Counted from the stretch's first letter, positions 1-10,449 are shown. The stretch: 64,000 bases of DNA from Euborellia annulipes (GCA_023213315.1 JAKCPI010011665.1:16555-80554); one strand, 5' to 3'. The notes: generated from the sequence alone by a model not told the origin. Translations and numbers: made by a program.

Positions 1-374
1 AATATCCAATTTCCCATTTTCTTTTCTCTCTTTTTTTTTTTAATCTAATATTTTATTATCAAAAATCTCAGATGTAAGTTATTATTAGGGAATAATGCCA
101 AAAAAATACGCCATTTTCTAAATATAAATTATATTAAAAGCCTTTCTCTACTTTCATCTTCTGCTCTTAAATTTCACGTATTAAAAAAAAACGTCAATTT
201 AAAATAATGGGAGATTTTGTCATGTAAAATATACATCTAATAATATACTGTTGTAGTATCAGTTTATTCATTGAATTAATAATGAGTCTAATTTTGAGGC
301 TTAATATTTTATTTTACTTAATATAGCATAATGCAGTGGTTGGCAAATCGTTTTTTGTTTATAAATTTCTCCTC
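1..374. other. AT-rich stretch, no feature seen
   Basis: Very AT-rich sequence with poly-T and poly-A runs. I see no open frame, no terminal repeats and no similarity to the repeat families found elsewhere in the window. Confidence 0.5.
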
Positions 375-530
375 TCAGAAGCTTAGGGCATTTAGGGGTT
401 TATTGTATATATTAATCCGATAGCAACCGAAGATATTTCCCCGGGACCACCCACCCGAGTTTCCACCGTGCTTGGCATTGTTTCACTACAAAGATTGATG
501 GCTGTTGCTTCACTCTGTTGTCAGCCTCAA
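375..530 (-). mobile_element. S3 SINE copy (5S-like head), degraded
   Basis: On the minus strand this carries the S3 landmarks: a GTTGaGGCTGaCAACAG-like head, a TGCCAAGCACGG block matching the 5S-like part of better copies, and the 3' tail related to CTAAATGgCcT. It is diverged and no target duplication is visible. Confidence 0.5.
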
Positions 531-554
531 CTTAAAACAAAGTTGATAATAAAA

Positions 555-840
555 TATCTACGAAATTTTTCTTAAACTCCTTGATGCTCAAACTGCAACG
601 TTCTCAGAATTCGATTTTTGATTTCGCGGTACCTGTGATGGGGATTTTGAGGAAACATTTCTCTGGGCGACTAATCTCTTTGAGAAGCGATATTCTATGG
701 CCACCGCGTTCGCCCGATTTGGCCCCTTGCGATTTTTTTTATGGGGCTATCTTAAGTCAATTGTGTATACCAATCGCCCAAGGACCCTTGCTGAATTTAA
801 AAACATTACATGAAGAAACATTTATAAGTGGAGTTGTTTT
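555..840 (+). pseudogene. mariner/Tc1-type transposase C-terminal fragment
   Basis: The frame starting at 581 reads into WPPRSPDLAPCDFF, the hallmark block before the last catalytic Asp of many arthropod mariner-like DDE transposases. Directly after it the poly-T stretch near 731-740 is one T short, so the following family block (WGYLKS-like) continues only in another frame. That second frame runs to a TGA near 810. The N-terminal DNA-binding half and the first catalytic Asp are absent. This is a dead fragment, cut off on the right by a family B MITE at 848. The assignment rests on the motif; the subfamily is not resolved. Confidence 0.8.
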
Positions 841-847
841 TATTAGC

Positions 848-1470
848 TTAAGGGGCCACGGGAGCGAAGTGGTTACTCATGTTTTTCCCGATAAGATGGC
901 GTAGTGTGTCATAAAAAGTATGCCCAAAATATCAAGTAATTCAAAAATTTGCCAAGAGATGTCAGAATGGTAGCTAATAATATTTAATGCATTTGGTTGA
1001 TTTTCATTGATCTTTTAACAATAAATACTTTATAAATGTTATTATATATTATGTATCTTTTATAAAAGCATAAAAATATATAAATATAGGCCAGTTATAG
1101 GCTAATACTATATCGGCTGTTAGACTAGCCTGCCATCTATTGCAAGAATAGTGAACTAATTTGACAGTTGGTTTTTAAATAAATCATCTAAGCTTATTTT
1201 AAAAATTTCTTAATTAATATGTGATTAATAATAACAATAAATTCATTTTTAAATTTAAAAAAAATTAAAGATTATTGGGACAGATTGTTTTTTTGTATTT
1301 GCTTGATAACAAAAAAATTAATTACGATAATTTTTTAATAAGTCATTAAAAAAATTATAGCTTGATGTCCTAATAATCTCTTATGAATTTAAATCATTTA
1401 AAAAAAACCGCATTGAAAAAAAAAAGTTTTTTTTAAAGTACATTTAGACGTCTCTCCTGAACCCCCTTAA
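848..1470 (-). mobile_element. Family B TTAA-flanked MITE, copy 1
   Basis: TTAA at 848-851 and 1467-1470 brackets a 623-bp unit whose ends read TTAAGGGG and CCCCCTTAA. It is in reverse orientation relative to the copy at 1,999. An internal inverted pair (AGATTATTGGGACA and its complement) lies in the last 200 bp. No coding capacity. TTAA targets are typical of piggyBac and some Sola elements; the TIR here was not recognised. Confidence 0.8.
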
Positions 1471-1657
1471 TAAATAACAATTGGATTAAATAAATTTACC
1501 TGCCTGATCATATCCAAGGTATTCCCATTTCTCTAGCCACAAGTTAGGAGATTGAAAGTTTTATTAAATTTTTTTTTTTTTCTTTTGAAACAAATATCGT
1601 AGAGAGAAAGCACCTCCTATTTCCTTCCCTATCTATCCTTTTATTTCGGATTAAAGA

Positions 1658-1762
1658 TTAAGAGGATACTTTTTTCTCAAAGAATTCCGCCTGCTCACTG
1701 AGCGTTTCTTCTTCGTCTTCTTCGCTAAAGACAAACAACGGATTCCTCTTTTCAGTTCCCAT
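1658..1762 (-). CDS. Candidate short coding exon (start exon), product unknown
   Basis: On the minus strand an ATG at 1762-1760 opens 34 codons to a TAA at 1660-1658. The peptide starts MGTEKRNPLFVFSEEDEEET and is acidic and non-repetitive at DNA level, unlike the surrounding AT-rich DNA. A GT after codon 31 (1669-1668) could be a donor, giving a 93-bp phase-0 first coding exon. An in-frame stop lies just upstream of the ATG. Family not recognised. It could also be a fortuitous frame; conservation would decide. Confidence 0.3.
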   Translation of the reverse strand: MGTEKRNPLFVFSEEDEEETLSEQAEFFEKKVSS

Positions 1763-1998
1763 GACCGTTAATTAATATTAAAATCATATTTTAGTTACAA
1801 AATAATTTAATTCCAGGCTATGATGAACTAACTAATAAAAGAATCATTTTTAAAATTTCAAGTTTATTTTCTCACCATTTTGTTTGTTATTTATTGTATA
1901 TTTCACTTTTTAAATTTGTGACTGTGTGTGTGTGCTTTAATATCGTTTGGGAGCCCCCCCCCCCCCTTCGCTGTAGAGGTCGGCAACTCATGGCTCAC
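1763..1998. other. AT-rich DNA with GT microsatellite and C run
   Basis: Contains a short (TG)n tract near 1921-1934 and a run of about 14 C near 1954-1967. No other structure seen. Confidence 0.5.
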
Positions 1999-2350
1999 TT
2001 AAGGGGGGTTCAGGAGCGACGTCTAAACGTACTTAAAAAAAAAACTAGATTATTATAAGGAATTTTTCAATGCGGTTTTTTTTTAATGAATTAAATTCAT
2101 AAGAGATTATTGGGACATCGAGCTATAATTTTTTTAATGACTTATTAAAAAATTATCGTAATTAATTTTTTTGTTATCAAGCAAATACAAAAAAACAATC
2201 TGTCCCAATAATCTTTAATTTTTTTTTAATTTAAAAATGTTAAAAAAAAAATTTAAAATTGTTATTATTAATCACATATTAATTAAGAAATTTTTAGATG
2301 ATTTATATAAAAATCAAATGTGAAATTAGTTCAGCATTCTTGCAATAGAT
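1999..2350 (+). mobile_element. Family B MITE, copy 2, truncated
   Basis: Starts with TTAAGGGGGG at 1999 and follows the family B consensus to about 2350. There it stops within the block ending GCAATAGAT. The distal 270 bp are missing and family A copy A1 follows immediately. Confidence 0.75.
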
Positions 2351-2359
2351 ACCAAATCG

Positions 2360-3036
2360 AAAAAATCTGGTGTGACTGTCGCACAGCACACAACTTTCTC
2401 TTACCTTCGGTAATCGAAAGTTGTGTTCTGTGCTTGTCACACCAGATTTTTCGTGTCGACATATATTTAGTTTCCGCCGATATATTAAAATTCAAGATGT
2501 AAAATTTATAAGTATGGGAAAATATTTATATTTTGTTACCATGGCAACCATTTCTCCTATCTTTTCTATGAAGCACAAGAGTAAAGTGTGCTTCAAACAA
2601 TTTTGAGGGCAAAACGAGAATATACATTTGAAAGAGCATCTAATAAATAATTGATTTTTGAATTTTAATCAAAATCGTTAGAGCGAATTTTGAGAAAATT
2701 GAAAAAAACTGAAAAAGTACATCAGTAAAGTACTAGTACCCTTTGGCCGATTTTGATTAAAAGCTTATTTTTCCGGTCCCGGGGGCTGCCTAACTTAAAT
2801 ATAAAATTTCAACTTCCTAGCTCAATTCCTTCATGCTTAAAATTGAACACACACACACAGACACACAGACACACAGACACACAGACAGACAGACCATGTC
2901 ACGAAAATCACTTTTTTGGATTCAGGGGACCTCAAAACGTAAAGATCCATCAAAATCTCGACATCGAATTTTTGACATGAAACCAATACTTTCTCTCTAT
3001 ATATATATTACATATATACATAGGTAAGAGAAAGTA
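2360..3036 (-). mobile_element. Family A element, copy A1, full length
   Basis: Full-length copy in reverse orientation. The terminal hairpin (2360-2452) has arms that pair AATCTGGTGTGAC with its complement, and its apex holds ACTTTCTCTTACC. The body contains the TACTAGTAC block near 2730 and a long (CA)n/(CAGA)n tract at 2848-2895. The element ends at an AT-rich stem closed by GGTAAGAGAAAGTA at 3036. The small frames here are repeat-derived. Confidence 0.85.
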
Positions 3037-3165
3037 AAAAACTGAAAAAGTACATCAGCAAAGTACTAATACTCTTTGGCCGATTTTGATCAAAAGCCTA
3101 TTTTCATCCCTCAGGTGGCTGCCTAACTTAAATATAAAATTTCATCCTCCTAGCTCAATTCTAAA
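3037..3165 (-). mobile_element. Family A fragment, copy A2
   Basis: A second, partial reverse copy starting at the CTGAAAAAGTACATCAG block. It is interrupted at 3166 by a hAT MITE and resumes for a few bases at 3401. Confidence 0.7.
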
Positions 3166-3400
3166 TAGGGTCCGACCGAAACAAGATTTTCAGCCGAAAC
3201 CGAATATTCGGCCTCAAACTTAGTTTCGGCCGAAACCGAAACCGAAACTTATATTTCCTATAAAAAATTTATATTTTTTTTTTTTTTGAAATTTTTTTCC
3301 CCTTTAAGACTCAAGTTTCGGCTACTTTTTGGCCGAAACCGAAACTACGGCCGAAACTGGCCGAAACCGTAACCGAAACCGAATATTCGGTCGGTTCCTA
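3166..3400 (+). mobile_element. hAT MITE, family F, copy F1
   Basis: Ends TAGGGTCCGACCGAA and, on the other strand, TAGGAACCGACCGAATA. Flanked by a perfect 8-bp duplication ATTCTAAA (3158-3165 and 3401-3408), which identifies a hAT-type insertion. Both ends contain many GGCCGAAAC/CCGAAACC subterminal repeats, the usual layout of hAT transposase-binding sites. Inserted in a family A fragment. Confidence 0.9.
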
Positions 3401-3418
3401 ATTCTAAATGCTCTAAAT

Positions 3419-3545
3419 CAGCGTTTTCCAAACTGCGAGGCGCACCTCCCTAGGGAGGCGCGGACTAGTCTAAGGGGAGGCGCGAATATTGACCACCAAG
3501 ATCAATTTTCCAAATTTTTGCTAGTTTTATAAATAAAATAATAAA
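3419..3545 (+). mobile_element. hAT end fragment, family G, copy G1
   Basis: Begins CAGCGTTTTCCAAACTG and continues GAGGCGCG..GACTAGTCTAAGG, matching the copy at 5,148. Only the left end is recognised. The sequence before it, CTCTAAAT (3411-3418), is also the sequence after copy G2. Confidence 0.55.
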
Positions 3546-4438
3546 ATTTACAAGATTCTGGGAGGGAGGTTTTTTAATTAAAATAATAAATATGAATAAA
3601 TAAAAACCCAAAGGCGGGTCCAGGGAAGTTTTTCAGGGTTTTAATTTTAGCTAAATTGAAGACAAATAAATAGAAAACCTTCAAAAAATAGCATTGATTA
3701 TTTTTTTGTTTAGGGGGATGAAGGGTTGATTATTTAAGAAAGGCCTTGGAATATTCCAAATCACTTGTTGACATTCTTTTCCAGTTATAAATAAAGTTAG
3801 ATTAGAGCAAAAGGTATTTTTTTTTACTTTTAATAAAAAGGGAATTGTTATTTTCATCTATTTATTCCTATAATAAGAGAGAAGAGACAAGTTTATCTCG
3901 TTCAGTCGAGAGCGTGGCCTGCTGGCAGGCGCTGCTATCTTTTTTGTGTTTAAAGTGAATCAAAGTGAATAATTAATATAGTGTAACCCACCCTGACCTC
4001 ACTGTCAGCCAGCACACCCTCTTGAGTATCTTATTAAAGGTAATTATTATGCATTTTATCGTTGAAAACAAAATGATAGAAACAAATAATTTGACTGCGA
4101 AAAACGATTCTTTTGAATATGAAATTAAATATTTTTTATTTCACTAAGGGTAGAGGGAGAATATAAGCTGTTGAAAGGGGGAGGGGAGTGTAGGTGTCAT
4201 TGAAAACAAAATAATAATTTTTTAACTACATCAAGCCTGAGGGCATTTTTTTTTTATCTTTTCTTAAGTCACCATTATTTATCTATTAGGCCTATATTTT
4301 TGTTAATCAAATTTCCTTAATATACTTTTCTTTTAATAAAATAAAATAATTGCAAAATAAAATTAAAAAAATTATTTATAAATGAATTCAAATTATTTTG
4401 AGAGTAATTTCGCGGTGAAGACTCACATTTCCTTAAAG
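3546..4438. other. AT-rich DNA without recognised gene
   Basis: Mostly AT-rich, with a small higher-GC patch at about 3890-4030 (around GTGGCCTGCTGGCAGGCGCT). That patch could be unique host sequence, but it shows no clear exon. Nothing else recognised. Confidence 0.4.
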
Positions 4439-4700
4439 CAGGGCCGGATCTAGGGGAGGGGGCAGTGGGTGCATGTGCCCCGGGTGGCAGATATCAGGGG
4501 GCGGCAATTAAAGAAAGATTTACCAAAAAAAAAAAAAAAAAAAGGTAAAATGATATGAGTTTTGTCCCCTATAATGCACAAAGATATTAATGTTTTTTAA
4601 TACTTTTACTAAGGGTCTGATAGAGACATTTTAATTTCATTCTAAAATTTCTTATTACTGGGGCGGAATTAATTTTTGAAGATTTCGAAACTCTCATATA
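4439..4700 (+). mobile_element. Possible hAT left end (CAGGGCCGGATC)
   Basis: CAGGGCCGGATCTAGGGG at 4439 resembles hAT termini seen across animals and is followed by G-rich and poly-A DNA. No matching right end or duplication was found, so the limit is approximate. Confidence 0.35.
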
Positions 4701-4897
4701 GAGATAATAATAACACTGGGTAACTTACGAACCCATCGAATCCCTTGCAGAATTTTGTAGGGATTATTTTCATTAGGTAGAAAATTAAGATATGATTATT
4801 ATAATTAAGTGGCTGTATATAGAATTAAGATTTGTAAAAGGAAGGAGTTTGCAGCCAAAGAATAATAGAACTAATCTCAATTCAGATTTGAATTTTT

Positions 4898-5147
4898 ACT
4901 TTCTCTTACCTATATGTATAAGTTAATATATTAATACATATATATAGAGAGAAAGTATTGGATTCATGTCAAAAATTCAATGTCGAGACTTTGATGGATA
5001 TACACGTTTTGAGGTCCCCTGAATCCAAAAAAGTGGTTTTCGCGACATGGTCTGTCTGTGTGTCTGTTTGGGTTCAATTTAAAGCATGACGGAATTGAGC
5101 TAGGAGGTTGCCATTTTATATTTAAGTTAGGCAAAATACCCTTATAC
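4898..5147 (+). mobile_element. Family A fragment, copy A3
   Basis: Head end ACTTTCTCTTACC with AT stem, then the CATGTCAAAAATTC block and a short GTCTGTCTGTGTGTCTG tract. Stops at 5147 where a family G hAT begins. Confidence 0.8.
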
Positions 5148-5403
5148 CAGAGTTTTCCAAACTGTGAGGCGCGGACTAGTCTAAGGGAAGGCGCGAATAT
5201 TGGCCACCAGGACCCATTTTCCAAATGATTGCTAGTTTTAATATAAATAAGAATAAATAAAAAAAATATTTTTATATAAATTTATATATTTTAGCATTAA
5301 AAATTTTTGTTTTTGTATTATTTTATAAAATGGAGGGGGGGAGGCGTCATACGATTAAATATTTTTAAGTGAGGCGTGGTAACATAAAGTTTGGAAACCA
5401 CTG
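5148..5403 (+). mobile_element. hAT MITE, family G, copy G2
   Basis: Starts CAGAGTTTTCCAAACTG and ends with the complement of CAGTGGTTTCCAAACTT, giving about 15-bp imperfect TIRs of hAT type. The flanks (CCTTATAC left, CTCTAAAT right) do not match. Family A parts of opposite orientation flank it, so a rearrangement is likely. Confidence 0.7.
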
Positions 5404-5570
5404 CTCTAAATTGAACACAGACAGACAGAGACACACACACATAGGCAGACCAAATTGCGGGACCCTCTTTTTTGAACTCAGGGGTCGTCACAACTTGTAT
5501 ATCCATCAAAACCTCGACATCGAATTTTTGACATGAATCCAATTCATTCTCTTTCTATATTATATAGGCA
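5404..5570 (-). mobile_element. Family A fragment, copy A4
   Basis: Reverse family A from the CA/GACA microsatellite to the head stem. It is interrupted at 5571 by a hAT MITE, and its last bases GGTAAGAGAAAGT lie at 6060-6072. Confidence 0.75.
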
Positions 5571-6055
5571 CATAGGCGCCGGAACTGGGGGGGGAGCAAG
5601 GGTACATTGCCCCCCCTGGCATCCTCTAGGAGGGGGCAGAGGGGGGCAATATGTCTTCTTTTATTTCATTTATTTTTAAAAATGATACATTTTTACTTTT
5701 GAAAAATAAAATCTTTTAAATTAAAAAAAATTAAAAGAGTAAGAAATTCATTTTTTTTCCAAAATATTTTATATAGACCCTTATGTATTTCTAATTTCTA
5801 AAAACATTTTATATTGAATTAAAAGAAGAAAATTAAAAATATTTATTTCCTTCAAATAGTATAAATATAGGCTAAAAAAATTTTTTGATAAAATCACTAG
5901 CAAATTTTTTAAATTTTAATTTTATATTTATTTAAAATTTTTAAAGCTTTATGTAGATTTGTTTTATACTATTTGAACATATTAAATTATTTTAATTTTC
6001 TAAAAAAATTTTTTTGCCCCCCCCCCCCTGATTCAAATTCGATCCGGCGCCCCTG
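5571..6055 (+). mobile_element. hAT-like MITE with GGCGCCGGA ends
   Basis: Left end CATAGGCGCCGGAACT; right end, complemented, CAGGGGCGCCGGATCG. Flanks TATAGGCA (5563-5570) and TATAGGTA (6056-6063) match at 7 of 8 positions, consistent with a hAT duplication inside the AT stem of copy A4. The interior is AT-rich with G and C runs near the ends. Confidence 0.7.
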
Positions 6056-6075
6056 TATAGGTAAGAGAAAGTGTC

Positions 6076-6684
6076 GTGTTGTGCTAACTAGCACTCCAGA
6101 TTTATTTATAAATACATTTCTTGGGAACAATCGAAATTCCATCCATTAATTTACATTCTAAATACAAAAATAGCCACAATCCAAGCAACCAACCCTCTAT
6201 TATAATAATATCGCATGACTTGAGATTTAATTTTAACTACTGGGTATATTTATATATTATATATACTTTCTGCATTAAAATTATTTTTATTTTAATTCCT
6301 TGAGGTCTAATGCATTTTTTAATAAAAACGAAACTGACATGAGTATTTTGTTTAATTAATGCTTTCAAGACAACTAAAAAAAAAACAAAAAAACTTTGTT
6401 TTTTAGATAATTAAAAAAAAAAGTTTTGTTTTTATTTTAATACAATCCGAGAAGAAAGTTTTTGTCGTTAAAAAATTTCTGAATTTTATAAAACTTTAAC
6501 TGACCTTGATTTTGTTATTCTTCAAGGTTATCTAAAAGTTCAAGAAAGTTGAAAAATCAATTTGTCTCTTGTTTTATTTTCATCCCCAAACAACTAGATT
6601 AATCTAGTTTATATGAAAATGAAATGGAAAAATGTATGTATGTTTATGCTCTATAGAAATCGACAATTTTCAATTCTAAACGTT
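6076..6684. other. AT-rich DNA without recognised feature
   Basis: No repeat family, exon or regulatory island recognised; short AT-rich frames only. Confidence 0.5.
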
Positions 6685-7240
6685 TTTTTTAATGAATTAA
6701 ATTCATACGAGATTATTGGGACATCGAGCTATAATTTTTTTAACGACTTATTAAAAAATTATCGTAATTAATTTTTTTGTTATCAAGCAAATACAAAAAA
6801 ACAATCAGTCCCAATAATCTTTAATTTTTTTTAAATTTAAAAATGAATTTATTGTTATTATTAATCACATATTAATTAAGAAATTTTTTAAATAAGCTTA
6901 GATGATTTCTTTAAAAACCAACTGTCAAATTAGTTCAGCATTCTCGCAATAGATGGCAGGCTAGTCTAACAGCTGATCCCCTCATAGCCTATATCTGGCC
7001 TATATTTATATATTTTTATGCTTTTATAAAAGATACATAATATATAATAATATTTATAAAGTATTTATTGTTAAAAGATCAATGAAAATCAACCAAATGC
7101 ATTAAATATTATTAGCTACCATTCTGGCATCTCTTGGCTCATTTTTGAATTACTTGATTTTTTGGGCATGCTTTTTATGACTCACTACGCCATCTTATCG
7201 GGAAAAACTCGCGTAACACCTTCGCTCCGTTCCCCCTTAA
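6685..7240 (+). mobile_element. Family B MITE, copy 3, left tip missing
   Basis: Follows family B from the TTTTTTTTAATGAATTAAATTC block to the right terminus CCCCCTTAA (TTAA 7237-7240). The first ~70 bp with the left TTAA are absent. Confidence 0.75.
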
Positions 7241-7686
7241 ATGTTTTCAGGAATTAATCAAATTTCTTCAATATCTGAACTCAAATCTATTTGGCCCCCT
7301 TCAGGCAGACTCTTTGAGCAGTCAAAAATCTGCTGATCTCACTACCCTACTTGAACCCAAGATCCTTCCTTTATATCTTAACACTTCTTGCATAACAACA
7401 AGATATTTCCCGAAAAACTTGTCCGCCTATGGCTTGCTTTGTGGCTAGTATTAAATTTTGTGAAATTATGAAAACTTGTTAGGGGTCGTCTACACATCAC
7501 GTAACGCCTTTTTAGACGATTTTCTAGTCCCCTCTCCCCCCCCCCATTTCACAGTTAGTCACATACAAACAAATCCCCTTAAAAATAACGTCCGTAGAGA
7601 AAGTGACTCGATATTGGATTTCAGTGTTAAGATTTTCATTTGTTTCTCGCTCATATACTAAAAACGTATTCTTCTTATTGTTACAG
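7241..7686. other. Unique-looking DNA upstream of a candidate exon
   Basis: No repeat family recognised with confidence. It contains a TTGAACCCAAGATCC box near 7347-7361, in a region that might be an old SINE fragment. The last bases TTCTTATTGTTACAG form a good splice acceptor for the exon at 7687. Confidence 0.35.
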
Positions 7687-7795
7687 AGAGGAGGCTGGAG
7701 GCTGCAGTGTTGGGACTCCGTCCATCTCATCATTAGGGAGTGTTTGCGGTCGTCCAATCATCACTGAACTTCTCGATGAACCCGTTGAAGAAAAG
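7687..7795 (+). CDS. Candidate internal coding exon, product unknown
   Basis: A 109-bp block sits between a polypyrimidine-AG acceptor (ending 7686) and a GTAGAA donor (7796). Only one of three frames is open; it reads EEAGGCSVGTPSISSLGSVC and continues GRPIITELLDEPVEEK. The entry phase leaves one base and the exit is phase 0. GC content and residue mix are clearly protein-like against AT-rich surroundings, and no repeat family covers it. I do not recognise the protein; the Ser/Gly-rich half followed by an acidic half suggests a linker or disordered segment. Best single candidate for a real exon in the window. Confidence 0.6.
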
Positions 7796-7834
7796 GTAGA
7801 AGAAAACTTATATATATATATATTTTTTTTTATT

Positions 7835-7972
7835 TGTCCTCTCGGCTGTTGAGGCCATTTAGTGTTATACTATTATATATATTTTTATAAATTCACTACT
7901 ATTTCTCCGTACTGCTTAAATGCAATGATTTGGGTGATTGCTGGTCTAATCCGTTGCCAGGCCCCCGGCATC
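7835..7972 (-). mobile_element. S3 SINE copy with internal deletion
   Basis: Minus-strand copy keeping the tail (AAATGGCCTCAacAGCCG-like) and the head GCCGGGGGCCTGGCAACGG, with most of the 5S-like middle deleted. Confidence 0.6.
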
Positions 7973-8213
7973 ATAAGAATAACAACTTGCTAGTTATACA
8001 TAGAAAATTTACGTTAATTTAATCATAAATTATGTGAAATCTCATTAAAAAAAAAAAAAAATGGACTTACACCACTTTCAAAATAAACGGTCCATATATA
8101 AATATTAACTAAATACGAATGTTAGTCTTATATTGTGAGTGTTAAAATATATATATTTATAAGGATGTGGCATAAGGGCAGCCAAGGTGAAAAATGAAAT
8201 AAAAATGTTTTTA

Positions 8214-8264
8214 ATTTTTGTCGACGTTTCGAGTTCCGATTGCACTCTTCATCAGGACAAAAAT
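8214..8264 (-). ncRNA. Hammerhead-ribozyme-like motif
   Basis: On the minus strand: stem I TTTTTGTC, core CTGATGA plus one extra A, stem II GAGTGC..AACTC, GAAA, CGTC, then GACAAAAA closing stem I. Stem II has one mismatch. Confidence 0.7.
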
Positions 8265-8382
8265 GATGTCAAATTGTCGGGTTTATTGACATGGCAGTGT
8301 AGCAACGTTTTTTTTTTACCAATTTACCATGGTATATTTACTTAAAAACTCTCTTTACTGTTTCGAGGACAATTTGACATCA

Positions 8383-8433
8383 TTTTTGTCCTGATGAAGA
8401 GTGCGATCGGCACTCGAAACGTCGACAAAAAAT
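8383..8433 (+). ncRNA. Hammerhead-ribozyme-like motif, best paired copy
   Basis: Stem I TTTTTGTC/GACAAAAA is perfect. The core CTGATGA is followed by one extra A, stem II GAGTGC/GCACTC is perfect, then GAAA and CGTC. Stem III is minimal, as in the short-helix-III hammerheads of Penelope elements. The extra core base may lower activity. Confidence 0.75.
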
Positions 8434-8544
8434 AAAAACATTTTTATTTTATTTTTCACCTTGGCTGCCTTTATGCCACATCCTCATGTCATAATATCCA
8501 GCCATCAAGAAACAACTAGTATCTATATTTATTTTAATTATCCT

Positions 8545-8680
8545 TGTCTCGTCTACTAAGGTCATTTAGGGGTTGATTTGTAAATATTAGTTTATATATT
8601 GTATTATATCCGTAGGACGTTCCACACTCTGGTTCTTCTGGGCCACCTATCCAAGGTTCCGCCCTGCTTGACATTAACAA
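8545..8680 (-). mobile_element. S3 SINE copy, partial
   Basis: Minus-strand S3 with tail (CCTAAATGACCTTAGTAG) and the GGTGGCCC..GTGTGGAACGTCC block; the head beyond the 5S-like box is missing. Confidence 0.6.
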
Positions 8681-8705
8681 TATATTGTTTTAATTTTTCT
8701 GATTT

Positions 8706-8879
8706 TTTAAAAACCATTTTCGGCTACTGAGGCCATTTAGGGGTTTGATTTTATTAGAGAAATTTTTATATAGTTGATGGTAGATGGAAAGCTGACAGCT
8801 CGAGATCACCAAACCGAGCCTTGGCATCGCTTAACCGCAACGATTGTGGTGTTTGTTGCTCTTGTGCCAGGCCCCCGGC
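8706..8879 (-). mobile_element. S3 SINE copy, full length with target duplication
   Basis: Minus strand: head GCCGGGGGCCTGGCACAAG, then GTTAAGCGATGCCAAGGCTC, which parallels the 5S rRNA internal promoter (5S box A GTTAAGC..GTCGGGC), and a 3' tail AAATGGCCTCAGTAGCCGAA. Flanked by ATTTTTCTGATTT (8693-8705) and ATTTTTCTAATTT (8880-8892), a 13-bp duplication with one mismatch. A 5S-derived SINE (SINE3-like head) is the best reading. Confidence 0.75.
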
Positions 8880-8892
8880 ATTTTTCTAATTT

Positions 8893-9555
8893 ACATTAAT
8901 GAAATAAATATTAATAACTGCAAAAAAAAAATTATTTTTATTTCTCTTCCCTCAAGGTTGAATTATTTTTCTATTTGTCTTCTAATTTAATTTTAATTCG
9001 TACAAAATTAAATGGTCCGTTTTTGTTTATTAATATGGGGTAGTATGGTAGTTACAATAACTACAACAACAAGTGAGGTTGTTGTTATTTATGACAGCAT
9101 AACATTAAATTAAAATTAAAACATCAACATGGAGAGAGGAAAGTTTCTATTATATTATTATTAAATGCAGCTACATGGGCGATATTGAAAGATGATTATA
9201 TTAAAAAATAAAAATATTGTTAAAAATTATTTTAGTATGTTTTATTAATTTGTGGAATATAAAAATATATTTATTTTCTTTAATAATTAATTCTGAGAAA
9301 CAATGGATGACGTCATTCTCCGAACCGGTCTCGATTGTTTGGAAACAGGTTATTGAAATAATTAACGAGATGTCATCAAAGTTTGTTTGTCAAGATAAAT
9401 AATCATATACGTATATATTCAAATTGCCGTATCAAATAAAAAAGTTCTTTTTTTTATATCCATCAAAAAATGAATTATTTATTTTTGAATTGAAAATTTA
9501 ATTTTTTTTTTTCTTTTAATAGTTATATATTTTATTATAATAAAAAAGAATTATT
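8893..9555. other. AT-rich DNA without recognised feature
   Basis: Includes a 61-codon plus-strand frame (9217-9402) of AT-rich composition and unknown meaning. No repeat family recognised. Confidence 0.4.
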
Positions 9556-9599
9556 AATCAATAATATTGGCGGGATCCCTTGTTGCTTAGCGGGTTTCG

Positions 9600-9680
9600 T
9601 CTGCTAACAGCAAGACAGGCTTTGACCAATCAGAAGCCGAGGAAATTGTTACGTCACTCAACAAGCGGTATTTCAGTCTG
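9600..9680 (+). promoter_or_regulatory. Candidate core promoter with CCAAT and CRE-like boxes
   Basis: Within a GC-richer island: CCAAT at 9626-9630, TTACGTCA (CRE/ATF-like) at 9649-9656, and TTTCAGTC, an arthropod-type initiator, at 9671-9678. Spacing puts CCAAT about 48 and the CRE about 20-25 bases before the initiator A. Sequence-motif evidence only. Confidence 0.5.
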
Positions 9681-9796
9681 GTCCACATCTCCTTTATTAG
9701 TTGTTTTTGAGAAAGTGAAGTGTTAACATTGTGCTAGTGTTTGTGTGTGTTTGTGCATCAAGACAACCCCTTCATTTCATCTCTTCTTATTAAATA
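9675..9796 (+). other. Candidate non-coding first exon
   Basis: Runs from the initiator to a consensus donor GTGAGT at 9797. No ATG-started frame of note lies inside. It would be a 5' UTR exon of a plus-strand transcript whose next exon is downstream. Inferred from promoter motifs plus donor; it has no repeat similarity. Confidence 0.45.
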
Positions 9797-9802
9797 GTGA
9801 GT

Positions 9803-10222
9803 AAAATTAATATTATTTATTCATCTGGACCGTTTATTATAAAAATACAAGTCTATTTTACGTGTAAATAGAATTGAGAATAAAGGTTAATTAGTTCATC
9901 CGAATCACCGCCAGGATGGCGCCAGCGTACGGGTCTTTATTAAATTTACTCTTTGCCGTTGTCATTCGCTTTGAAATTCTCAGAATGTTTAAGAATCTAT
10001 TAAAATTTACATAAAAGAAGGAAATGAATCTTTCATAATAAATGGGCCATGTTTATTTAAAATAATAATATTTGCACAAATTTAACAGAAGGTGGTTCTT
10101 AATAACGTTTGCTGTTTTGTTTCTTCCGAAATCTATCTTATTGCTTTTTTTTTTATTATTAACCTCCTAAAAGCTCGTTAAAATTTTATTGTTTTATCAA
10201 TTTATTATTTTAAAATTTTTTT
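9803..10222. other. AT-rich putative intron
   Basis: Follows the candidate donor; no repeat family or exon recognised apart from homopolymers. Confidence 0.4.
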
Positions 10223-10273
10223 TTACTTTCTCTTACCTCTATATATATGTTAATATATATAAAGAGAAAGTAT
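10223..10273 (+). mobile_element. Family A head fragment (A5)
   Basis: Only the terminal stem ACTTTCTCTTACC..AGAGAAAGTA is present, with no body. Confidence 0.65.
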
Positions 10274-10449
10274 TTTTCAATGGATTGGTGCAATTAAAAT
10301 AATTTCTTGGAATGGAAGATTTATTGCATTTATTGATCAAGATATTATAGGTCAAATTTTCATTATTAAATTTCATTTGATGCTGTCGTTTTATTGTCAC
10401 TTTAAATCGAGATTTCGATTTATATTTTTCAGATTTAGTTTTAGTTTGT

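Larger units (their letters stand above)
8161..8487. mobile_element. Penelope-type foldback repeat with two ribozyme motifs (Q1)
   Basis: Inverted arms of about 120 bp (8161-8282 and 8370-8487) run from GATGTGGCATAAGGGCAGCC to its complement near the right end. Each arm holds a hammerhead-like motif, one per strand, next to an A/T-rich ATAAAAA block. Eukaryotic Penelope-like retroelements are known to carry hammerhead motifs in their long terminal repeats. The copy has no reverse transcriptase. Confidence 0.75.

Noticed and set aside
2753..2980. CRISPR-like repeated CACACAGACACACAGAC units
   Set aside because: Simple microsatellite within family A; no unique spacers.
8706..8879. Possible 5S rRNA gene
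   Set aside because: Similarity is limited to the internal promoter part, copies are diverged and have a SINE tail and duplication.
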